Positions 16,891 to 23,826 of a stretch of DNA of 23,826 bases are shown piece by piece; position 1 is the stretch's first letter; each line of letters starts with the position of its first letter. The DNA is from a virus. The stretch is taken from the IMG/VR virus record IMGVR_UViG_3300030109_003036, positions 1 through 23,826 of that record. One strand, given 5' to 3'. Under the pieces are notes generated by a model. That model had not been told where the DNA came from. It worked only from the letters and a program-made list of their open reading frames with translations, and made no database searches. Both the position numbers and the translations under genes were made by a program.

Positions 16891-17069
16891 CCATATCAAT
16901 AGAGGTACCAGCACGGGTTGCATTTTTTTTGGATCACGGAACATCGACCCCCTTAATATAAAAAGGAGTCTCACAACCTCAGGTTGTATCGCTTGATTTA
17001 GAAAGACAATGGTGCTAAAAAACTTCTTTAACACCTTATAGGGGTGCAAAAAAATTTTAAAAATTTTTT
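16891..17069. other. Gene-free leader before the HNH gene
   Basis: No convincing gene. It holds one more copy of ACAACCTCAGGTTGT (16973-16987), an AAAAAGGAG-like stretch near 16959-16968 that is not next to a start, and a run of A and T before the next ATG (17046-17069). A late promoter may be here, but no sigma70 boxes are clear, so a phage-specific promoter is possible. Confidence 0.5.
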
Positions 17070-17558
17070 ATGATTTTTGACGCTTACGAAATAGATAACA
17101 GAATAAAACCTAATACATACATAGTTCATACTGAAGGTGGTTATCATATGTTTCACCATAGGTGTTCTAAGGATAAGTATTTAAACCCTTTGTATAGAGA
17201 AAAAATTTGGCCATATGTAGAAGACAAAAATAGAATTATATGGCCGGGCCTTACCAAAAAAGATCCGTATCCTCGTTTACATCTCACACCGAGGATTAAG
17301 AAAAGAACTGAAACAGGAAACATTAAAAATATTTTTATTTATATGCATCAATTAATTGGGTCTCTTCATAAAAAGAAAAATACTGAAGATGTGGTTAATC
17401 ATATTAATGGGAATCCGGTAGATTACAGACTTAAAAATTTAGAATATGTGTCTTTTGCTAAAAATGCAGAAGGTGTTGAAAGAAAAAGAATAAACTATAA
17501 CGAAATTTATGATACTTATTTAACAAGAGGTTTTAAAAACGTATATGAATTTAGATAA
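17070..17558 (+). CDS. HNH homing endonuclease
   Basis: 162 residues. YMHQLIGSLHKKKNTEDVVNHINGNPVDYRLKNLEYVS (about 111-148) is the HNH core: first His in MHQLI, VVNHINGNPxDYRLxNLE with the central Asn and the acidic/Asn-rich turn of the HNH_3 type. The N-terminal 100 residues include GGYHMFHHRCSKDKYLNPLY and would contact DNA. It overlaps terL by 14 bases. HNH genes beside terminase genes are common in phages, where they can act in mobility or in packaging. Which role applies here is not visible. No intron signs. Confidence 0.85.
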   Translation: MIFDAYEIDNRIKPNTYIVHTEGGYHMFHHRCSKDKYLNPLYREKIWPYVEDKNRIIWPGLTKKDPYPRLHLTPRIKKRTETGNIKNIFIYMHQLIGSLHKKKNTEDVVNHINGNPVDYRLKNLEYVSFAKNAEGVERKRINYNEIYDTYLTRGFKNVYEFR

Positions 17559-19023
17559 TATAGATATAAGTAAATTACCTGCTGAAGTTAGAAAGCAACT
17601 CTTACAGTTACAAGTAATGGTAGCTGAAAAGAAAATTAAGAATCGTGCTAAAGATGACTTCATGTCCTTTGTCAAAGCTGTGTGGCCCGAGTTTATAGAA
17701 GGTCCGCACCATAGAGTTATAGCTAAAAAGTTTAATGACCTTGCAACTGGAAAAATTACACGACTAATTGTTAACATGCCACCTAGACACACTAAGTCTG
17801 AGTTTGCAAGTTACTTGCTACCAGCATGGATGGTGGGCCGTGAGCCAAGATTAAAGATTATTCAAGCAACACACACGGGAGAATTAGCAGTAAGGTTTGG
17901 TCGTAAAGCAAAAACACTCATTGACAGTCCAGATTATGCAAAAATTTTTGACACAAGACTTCGAGAAGACAGTCAGGCTGCAGGAAGATGGGAAACGGCA
18001 CAAGGTGGAGAGTATTTCGCAGCTGGTGTAGGTGGAGCTATTACCGGTCGAGGTGCTGATCTTCTAATTATTGACGATCCACACTCGGAACAAGACGCAA
18101 TGTCAGCTAGCGCCTTTGAAAATGCGTATGAATGGTACACATCTGGTCCAAGACAACGTCTTCAACCAGGAGCTAAGATTGTTTTAGTTATGACGCGTTG
18201 GTCAAAAAAGGATTTAACAGGAATTTTACTCAATAATCAAAAAGATATTAAGGGTGATCAGTGGGAAGTGGTTGAATTCCCAGCAATCATGGACCACGGA
18301 ACTAAAAAAGAACCGGTTTGGCCACAATATTGGAAGATGGATGAACTTGAGAAGGTAAAAGCAACACTTCCAGTTGGAAAATGGAACGCACAATGGATGC
18401 AAAAGCCAACTTCTGAAGAAGGAGCCATTATAAAACGTGAATGGTGGCGAAAATGGGACAAAGATTGGTTGCCAGACTGTTATTACGTTATTCAATCGCT
18501 AGATACAGCTTTTTTAAAGAAAGAAACCGCCGATTACTCGGCAATTACCACTTGGGGAGTGTTTTATCCAAATGAAGACTCAAAACCAAACTTAATTTTG
18601 CTTGATGCCATCAAAGAACGTTATGAATTTCCAGAATTACGAAGAGTTGCACTTGATCAATATAAATATTGGAATCCTGACATGGTTGTAGTTGAACAGA
18701 AGGCTTCAGGAACTCCATTAACTCACGAACTTCGTCAAATGGACATTCCAGTAATGACCTTTACTCCTAGTCGAGGAAATGATAAACATGTTAGAGTAAA
18801 TTCATGCGCACCGTTATTTGAAGCAGGAATAATATGGGCTCCAGATAGAAAGTTCGCAGAAGAAGTCGTTGAGGAATGTGCTTCGTTTCCTTACGGCGAT
18901 CATGACGATTTAGTCGATTCTATGACTATGGCGGTCATGCGATTCAGGCAGGGAGGCTTCCTAACCCATCCAGAAGATTATGAAGATGAGAAAAAAGAAC
19001 CTAGGAAGATGGAGTATTACTAA
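17545..19023 (+). CDS. terL: Terminase large subunit
   Basis: 492 residues. The ATPase domain shows the Walker A motif PPRHTKSE (79-86) and Walker B LLIIDDPHSE (173-182), with a coupling motif near VLVMTRWS (213-220). The nuclease domain has Asp320 (QSLDTAF), Glu384 (VVEQKASG) and the HDD at 453-455 (GDHDDLVDSM), the RNase H-like metal site. It drives DNA into the procapsid and cuts it. Length and motifs are complete. The next gene starts on its last base (taATGg overlap). The small subunit is not adjacent but lies antisense at 11418-11963. Confidence 0.97.
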   Translation: MNLDNIDISKLPAEVRKQLLQLQVMVAEKKIKNRAKDDFMSFVKAVWPEFIEGPHHRVIAKKFNDLATGKITRLIVNMPPRHTKSEFASYLLPAWMVGREPRLKIIQATHTGELAVRFGRKAKTLIDSPDYAKIFDTRLREDSQAAGRWETAQGGEYFAAGVGGAITGRGADLLIIDDPHSEQDAMSASAFENAYEWYTSGPRQRLQPGAKIVLVMTRWSKKDLTGILLNNQKDIKGDQWEVVEFPAIMDHGTKKEPVWPQYWKMDELEKVKATLPVGKWNAQWMQKPTSEEGAIIKREWWRKWDKDWLPDCYYVIQSLDTAFLKKETADYSAITTWGVFYPNEDSKPNLILLDAIKERYEFPELRRVALDQYKYWNPDMVVVEQKASGTPLTHELRQMDIPVMTFTPSRGNDKHVRVNSCAPLFEAGIIWAPDRKFAEEVVEECASFPYGDHDDLVDSMTMAVMRFRQGGFLTHPEDYEDEKKEPRKMEYY

Positions 19024-21053
19024 TGGATAAAATATTTAAACTTATAAGGGCATTTCAAAAAGCAAATGGTAGATCTCCTACTCCTAGCGAATTAGCACAA
19101 TTAAAAAAACAAGCAGGTGCCATTCCTGAAAGAGGAAAATTTTTACAGTTTCCTCCAGGGGGTAAAGGAGGAAAAGGTCCAACTAACATAATGGAAGAGG
19201 TGGTTGATGAGCAAGGGAATTATATTGGAAATAGAAAAGCAGAAGAAATGGGTCTTGGAAGTCTTCGTGAAAGTTTTACTAAAAAATACCCACCACACAA
19301 AGTTAGTGATAAATTAGGATTTAGACGAAAAGAATATCCAGCAGGTGTAGAACCAGGAAGCAGATTTGCTAAAGCTATTGATGAGTCAGATGCAATTCAA
19401 GAATCAAAACTTAAATTAAGAATGGAAAGACAAAATAAGGAAACAGCTGAGAGAATAAGAAATAAAAAACAAATGACTGATAAAGAGGTTAAAGACTTCG
19501 CAGATGAATTTGGTATAGATCCATCAGCAGAAGAATATAATTGGGATGGCACCCTTGGTGATGCAAAAAAACTTTTAAAATCTATGAAGGATGAAGAAGC
19601 TTACATGTTTCAACAATACAAAGCAGGTAGACTAGATCCTAAACCAGGGGAATCAGGTAGAAAAGAATTTTTACAAAAGAAAATGCAAGAAATGGAAATG
19701 AGTGGTGATAAAAGATTAATGACTCAAGATGAGATAGAGGAGTTAATAGGTTTAGAAGACTTTGCATCAGGCGGCAGAGCTGGTTTTAGTAATGGTAGTT
19801 CTCAACAAAGATTGGCGGGCATAACGGCTCTGCAACCTCTGGAAGCAAGAGCTAGAACAGAAAATACTTCTGAAAAAATTTTTAATAAACTACTTGAAGT
19901 TGCTAAAACTTTAGAATCCGAAGAACAGAAATATATGTACGAATTTGTTATTCCCAAGACTTTAATGAAACTATCAGCTGATGTAGGCACGAAAGAATCA
20001 CAAGCAATAAGAAATTTTTTAGCGGAGAACCCAGATCTTACCAAAGTTGATCTTAGTAATATTCCTCTTAAGTTTAACGATAACACCCATCTTAAAACAA
20101 TGTTAGAGATTCCACTTCCTTCTAACATAAAAGCAAAGGTTACTGCAGACTCTTCTATGACTGGAAGTGATTTAGATAAAATAGAACTAACCTCAAAAAA
20201 TTTAGACATTGAATATGATAAGAAAAAAAATGAAATAGCTAGTGATTTAAATTTTGATATAGGTCAGGGAGATATAAATCTTTCTAACGTCAATTATTTA
20301 AATGACAACACTAATGCCTCTAGGTTAGATGTTAAATACCCTTTCAAAGCAGGAAATTTAAAAGCTAGAGTTAATGCAGAAGATGGCAACATTTATAGAG
20401 GGCAAATTGGATACGCAGATGACAAACAAGGTTTAAATTTTTTTCTTAATGAAGACACAGCTCCTTCTATTTCAGCGTATAGAGATTTTGATAATAATAT
20501 TGGTCTAGATGCGGATCTTTCTTTAGACAAAGAAGACTTAAATCAAATTGGTGTTAGATATCAACCAGATAACAATCTTAATCTATTTGCTAAGCAAGAT
20601 ATTGGTGAAGGAGGAACCACTATAGGTGGAGACTATATTCTTTTCGATACTAAAGATGATGTAGGAAATAAATCTCGTTTTGATATTGGTGCACGGGCAG
20701 ATTTAGATGGAGAAAAGAATGCGTATTTTAGATATGTAAAAAATTTCGGATTAAAAGAACCTGGTCTTCAATTTCAAACAAACAATCCCGACGAAGCTAT
20801 AGATTTTCTTTCAAGTAAAAAGAATTTTTTTAATTCAGGCGGAAGAGCTGGTTTTTATTTTGGTGGTGATGTTAAACCAGACATGTCTGACATTGGACAT
20901 GGTTCAGATTCTTTGATGGCTAGAACAAGATTAGTTTCACCAAATGGTATGGCAACGACTTCAACTGGATTAAATTACTTATTAGCAGAGGATAATGACA
21001 ATATCAGAATTCCTTATGCCAAAGGCGGCGTAGCTAAAATTTTAAAAGAATAA
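19023..21053 (+). CDS. Large protein with GGRAGF motifs and a beta-strand-rich region
   Basis: 676 residues starting on the last base of terL. N-terminus: MDKIFKLIRAFQKANGRSPT, a helical start. Residues 130-240 are charged coil. SGGRAGFSNG (about 248-257) and SGGRAGFYFGG (about 603-613) are two copies of one motif. Between about 335 and 590 many alternating short strands appear (LNFDIGQGDINLSNVNYL, RLDVKYPFKAGNLKARVN, RGQIGYADDKQGLNFFLN, IGVRYQPDNNLNLFAKQD), with the pattern and Asp/Asn turns of an outer-membrane-like barrel or repeated beta sheet. The end (YAKGGVAKILKE) repeats the Gly-Gly theme. It sits between terL and the portal gene, so it is probably a virion protein. Role unknown. Confidence 0.8.
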   Translation: MDKIFKLIRAFQKANGRSPTPSELAQLKKQAGAIPERGKFLQFPPGGKGGKGPTNIMEEVVDEQGNYIGNRKAEEMGLGSLRESFTKKYPPHKVSDKLGFRRKEYPAGVEPGSRFAKAIDESDAIQESKLKLRMERQNKETAERIRNKKQMTDKEVKDFADEFGIDPSAEEYNWDGTLGDAKKLLKSMKDEEAYMFQQYKAGRLDPKPGESGRKEFLQKKMQEMEMSGDKRLMTQDEIEELIGLEDFASGGRAGFSNGSSQQRLAGITALQPLEARARTENTSEKIFNKLLEVAKTLESEEQKYMYEFVIPKTLMKLSADVGTKESQAIRNFLAENPDLTKVDLSNIPLKFNDNTHLKTMLEIPLPSNIKAKVTADSSMTGSDLDKIELTSKNLDIEYDKKKNEIASDLNFDIGQGDINLSNVNYLNDNTNASRLDVKYPFKAGNLKARVNAEDGNIYRGQIGYADDKQGLNFFLNEDTAPSISAYRDFDNNIGLDADLSLDKEDLNQIGVRYQPDNNLNLFAKQDIGEGGTTIGGDYILFDTKDDVGNKSRFDIGARADLDGEKNAYFRYVKNFGLKEPGLQFQTNNPDEAIDFLSSKKNFFNSGGRAGFYFGGDVKPDMSDIGHGSDSLMARTRLVSPNGMATTSTGLNYLLAEDNDNIRIPYAKGGVAKILKE

Positions 21054-21055
21054 GT

Positions 21056-23059
21056 ATGGATATTAAAGAATACGCACAAATGATGAAGTATCTTACTCGT
21101 CCTCAGGAACCAGCCATTGGCGGCAGGATTGGTTTTGGTAAAGGAGGAGCAGCTAAGGTATATGATTATTTAGAGTCTCTACCTAAAGGAACAGAAATAG
21201 ATTTAAATTTTGTCAGAGACTATGTTGAAAAAAATAATATAGATGCTGACGCCGATAATGTATTTAAAAATTTCTATGAGATAGATAGAAAACAAAAAGC
21301 TGCATCTGGGAATATAACTTTTAAACACGGAGAACAGAGAAGAAAACAACTACAAACAATAAAAAATAAATTAGTTTTTAAAAAATTAAAAGAATTTATT
21401 CCGGCTACTAAAGAAAATTTAGAGAAACTAGATAATTTAATTAAAAATACAGACTTAAACATAGAGCAAATAGGAAAAGAATTAGGTTTTAAAAACCCAA
21501 AAAGTCTTAAGTTTGCACCCACAAGCAAAAATGTTTTAGTAAAAGAATACATTAAAAAATATGGTAATCTACCTGAAGGTAGATTTAAAATAGGAAAATT
21601 AACACCTGATTCTGAAATAGTTAAACAAGCCATAAAATTAAAAGAAACACCTTTAAGCACAAGACAAGTTGCTAGAGAACTTGGTGTTACTCAAAGCGCT
21701 GTGGTTAACTATTTTAGAGCTGGAGACAGAGAGGACCTTGTAGGAGAGGTGCCGGTTAAAAAAGAAGGAACACCAGTAGATCGTAAGAAAAAAGCTAGAA
21801 TGGAAAATATAGCGGAGGGAGAAAAATTTGCATCTAAAGCAGATAAAGCTTTCAATAAAGCAGAGGATTTACGTGTTCAAAAAATTAATTCTTTTTTAAA
21901 AAACAATTCTGATCTATTAGCTAATAATCAAAAGTTTATTAATCTAGTTAACTTAAAATTAGATGGAAAAGGTAATATTATATCAAAAAATAAAAGCCCT
22001 GAAGTAATAGCAAAACTTCTAAAGGAGGATAGACTTTTTGAAAGAGATCATATTTCTTCTGTTGCAAAAAGAAAAAGAAATATGCAATTTCCTGTTAACT
22101 TTCAAATGGCTCCAAAAAACATTAATCAAGGATTTTTTGGCGCTGTTGAAGCCTATGTTAATAGACCTGATGCAGACCCTGAAAAAATAAAAAAAATATC
22201 TAAGGTGTTAGATCAATACGATCTTCGAATATCTACGAATAAAGGAATTATCGGTGCAAAACCAATACCAGCTAGTCAAGTCATAGATAGAAATTTAAAA
22301 TCATTAGGTTTATCTACTGATATTGGTAAGCCATCAAAACCCGTAGTTTTAGGATCTACTTTTGCAAACGTTGATAAAGAAATGTTAGATTTTAGAAAAT
22401 TACCTGGTGATTTAAAAAACATTACTCGTAGTACTATAGAAGCAGCCCAGGCTGCAGGCAAGTCCCCTGCATTTATTAACGCTTTGAAAAAAGCAAAAGC
22501 CGTTGGAAAATTTACGAAAGCAACTGCTGCGCCTTTTTTAGTGACTGAACCACTTTTTGGAGAATATGGATATATGATGGGAGAATCTCCAGAGAGACTA
22601 TTGGGAGATGCTACATTGGGTTTAGCAGGAGAAACTGGAGAAGAGGAAATAAGAAAAGCGACGGGTGAAAGAGGTTATGCAACTCAAGAACTAGATACAC
22701 GTGGTTCTCAGTTAGAAGGAATTGAATCTGCATACAATGCTTTGAATGATGAAAATGATCCAAGAGGAGAACAACGAGAAATGTTTGAAAATTTATATGG
22801 AAGTATTAGAAACAAATATGATAAAGCATATGATGTGTTTGTAGACGATCAAGGGCAATTTGATAAAGATTTATATAATCAAGCTATTAATAACTACACT
22901 GCAGGGTTAATTCAAATAGATAAATTTAAAAAATTAAAACAAGCTGAACGAGCAGAAGCAGCTGGAGGACTTGAGGGTGTACTTCAAGACAAAGAAATTA
23001 GAGACATAAGAGGTTATGCAGAAGGAGGTATTACAAGTTTAAATGTTAAAAAAAAATAA
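21056..23059 (+). CDS. Large virion-region protein with HTH and HNH-like parts
   Basis: 667 residues, two bases after the previous gene. IGGRIGFGKGG (21-31) matches the GGRAGF motif of its neighbour. Two helix-turn-helix-like stretches are DLNIEQIGKELGFKNPKSL (133-151) and STRQVARELGVTQSAVVNYF (201-220). LFERDHISSVAKRKRNMQFPVNFQMAPKNINQGF (327-360) has the Asp-His, then PxNxQ, then N-x-x-x-x spacing of an HNH-like metal finger. The C-terminal 250 residues are helical with ALGLAGETGEE-like turns, ending GYAEGGITSLNVKK. A DNA-binding, possibly nuclease, protein packaged or ejected with DNA is the best guess. It sits before the portal gene. Confidence 0.75.
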   Translation: MDIKEYAQMMKYLTRPQEPAIGGRIGFGKGGAAKVYDYLESLPKGTEIDLNFVRDYVEKNNIDADADNVFKNFYEIDRKQKAASGNITFKHGEQRRKQLQTIKNKLVFKKLKEFIPATKENLEKLDNLIKNTDLNIEQIGKELGFKNPKSLKFAPTSKNVLVKEYIKKYGNLPEGRFKIGKLTPDSEIVKQAIKLKETPLSTRQVARELGVTQSAVVNYFRAGDREDLVGEVPVKKEGTPVDRKKKARMENIAEGEKFASKADKAFNKAEDLRVQKINSFLKNNSDLLANNQKFINLVNLKLDGKGNIISKNKSPEVIAKLLKEDRLFERDHISSVAKRKRNMQFPVNFQMAPKNINQGFFGAVEAYVNRPDADPEKIKKISKVLDQYDLRISTNKGIIGAKPIPASQVIDRNLKSLGLSTDIGKPSKPVVLGSTFANVDKEMLDFRKLPGDLKNITRSTIEAAQAAGKSPAFINALKKAKAVGKFTKATAAPFLVTEPLFGEYGYMMGESPERLLGDATLGLAGETGEEEIRKATGERGYATQELDTRGSQLEGIESAYNALNDENDPRGEQREMFENLYGSIRNKYDKAYDVFVDDQGQFDKDLYNQAINNYTAGLIQIDKFKKLKQAERAEAAGGLEGVLQDKEIRDIRGYAEGGITSLNVKKK

Positions 23060-23183
23060 ACCTAAAAAGAACCCAACTCTTGCTAAAAACAATACAAGCT
23101 TTAAATGGTGGGCAGTACCACCTAAAAAAGGACCTTTATCACAAGGGTTGAATATTAGTTCAAAAAAGAGTAAGAAGGCATAG
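23043..23183 (+). CDS. Small basic protein with WWAVPPKKGP motif
   Basis: 46 residues, overlapping the end of the large gene by 17 bases. A Lys-rich start (MLKKNKPKKNPTLAKN) leads to FKWWAVPPKKGPLSQGL and a basic tail (SSKKSKKA). The WWAVPPKKGPxxQGL phrase is one I recall from a small protein next to the portal gene in other marine phages. It may bind nucleic acid or the portal. Translation is coupled and the portal gene follows after AGGAG. Confidence 0.75.
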   Translation: MLKKNKPKKNPTLAKNNTSFKWWAVPPKKGPLSQGLNISSKKSKKA

Positions 23184-23192
23184 GAGAAAATT

Positions 23193-23826
23193 ATGGCAGA
23201 CATAGATAAGTCTCTCCCAAATACTAAGAACCCAGAGGAAGTTGCAGAAGGGGTTAGTATTGAGGAGATTCAAGAAACACCCAAAGGACCAGTAGAAGTT
23301 ACAGAAGACGAATCAGGAGCATTAATTGATTTTGATCCAACGGCACTTAAAATGCCTGAAGGTGGAGATCATTTTGCTAACCTTGCAGATTTTCTTCCAG
23401 AAGATGAGACTGGAGTTATCGGCAATCAATTACAAAACGATTATCAAGAGTATAAAGTTTCAAGAGCAGAATGGGAAAGAGCTTATATTGTAGGTTTAGA
23501 TCTTTTAGGATTTAAATATACAAATAGAACAGAACCTTTCCAAGGAGCAAGTGGTGCAACACACCCGGTTCTTGCAGAAGCTGTTACTCAATTTCAAGCG
23601 TTGGCTTATAAAGAATTATTACCGGCCGACGGACCTGTCAGAACAATGGTAATGGGTAAATCAGATCCTCAAAAAGAAATGCAAGCTCAAAGAGTTAAAA
23701 ACTTTATGAACTATCAGATTATGGATCAGATGAAAGAATATGAAGCTGATTTTGATCAGATGTTATTTTATTTACCTCTAGCAGGTTCTACATTTAAAAA
23801 AGTTTATTATGACGAATTACTGGGAC
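23193..23826 (+). CDS. Portal protein, 3' partial
   Basis: 211 residues are visible before the window ends. AGGAG at 23182-23186 lies 6 bases before the ATG. The N-terminal 50 residues are acidic and Pro/Glu-rich (NPEEVAEGVSIEEIQETPKG). Then the portal-like body begins: EWERAYIVGLDLLGFKYTN, TEPFQGASGATHPVLAEAVTQFQALAYKELLPADGPVRT, KNFMNYQIMDQMKEYEADFDQMLFYLPLAGSTFKKVYYD. The FQGASGATHPVLAEA and LPLAGSTFKKVYYD segments are characteristic of the head-to-tail connector (portal) family of marine podoviruses. It forms the dodecameric channel for DNA. Confidence 0.9.
   Translation, partial: MADIDKSLPNTKNPEEVAEGVSIEEIQETPKGPVEVTEDESGALIDFDPTALKMPEGGDHFANLADFLPEDETGVIGNQLQNDYQEYKVSRAEWERAYIVGLDLLGFKYTNRTEPFQGASGATHPVLAEAVTQFQALAYKELLPADGPVRTMVMGKSDPQKEMQAQRVKNFMNYQIMDQMKEYEADFDQMLFYLPLAGSTFKKVYYDELLG

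Noticed and set aside
16801-17049. Minus-strand frame of 82 codons
   Set aside because: It crosses the strong terminator and a palindrome, has no ribosome binding site and no protein-like pattern.

Overview
The window looks like part of an AT-rich tailed-phage genome. TerL, TerS and a portal protein identify it as phage. The low GC content, many short overlapping genes, 2OG-Fe(II) oxygenases, Hsp20 and short zinc-finger proteins resemble marine phages of the uncultured-Mediterranean or pelagiphage type, which infect alphaproteobacteria such as SAR11. That host is inferred from style; nothing in the sequence proves it. The window is cut inside a gene at both ends. I found no tRNA, rRNA, integrase, polymerase or CRISPR array.

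Layout. Positions 1-10858 hold a long accessory block, almost all on the + strand. It consists of short, tightly packed genes: small membrane and coiled-coil proteins, secreted or lipoprotein-like proteins, zinc-finger proteins, a GAMT-like methyltransferase, an Hsp20 chaperone, four 2OG-Fe(II) oxygenase-like proteins, a LAGLIDADG endonuclease, a PD-(D/E)XK exonuclease and a possible GNAT protein. One small gene at 5391-5603 is on the minus strand, beside a strong promoter and a ribbon-helix-helix gene. Positions 10859-11188 are non-coding, with a hairpin and TAGACACT-type repeats. The small terminase subunit lies on the minus strand at 11418-11963, 5.6 kb from the large subunit, which is on the + strand. 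Positions 12137-13066 hold three + strand genes ending in a nuclease. Positions 13136-14418 hold five small minus-strand genes interrupted by repeats. Positions 14419-14898 carry no convincing gene but are packed with inverted repeats. From 15069 and 15150 two transcription units diverge from one symmetric promoter. The + strand unit (15150-16656) holds four small genes, two of them behind consensus promoters whose spacers are long perfect palindromes. It ends in a hairpin-rich stretch with a strong terminator at 16853-16890. The late module then starts: HNH endonuclease, TerL, two large proteins carrying GGRAGF-like motifs, a short basic protein and the start of the portal gene.

How it works together. 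The left block probably modifies or supports the host during infection. The centre (12000-16900) looks like the regulatory or early control zone, because nearly all sigma70-like promoters, dyads and dispersed repeats are there. The right end begins packaging and virion assembly. The most interesting signals are the IR-dense 14.4-14.9 kb region, the palindromic promoter spacers with compensating base changes, three promoters placed so that transcription would begin at or next to the ATG (leaderless mRNAs), and a dispersed ACAACC-GGTTGT palindrome.
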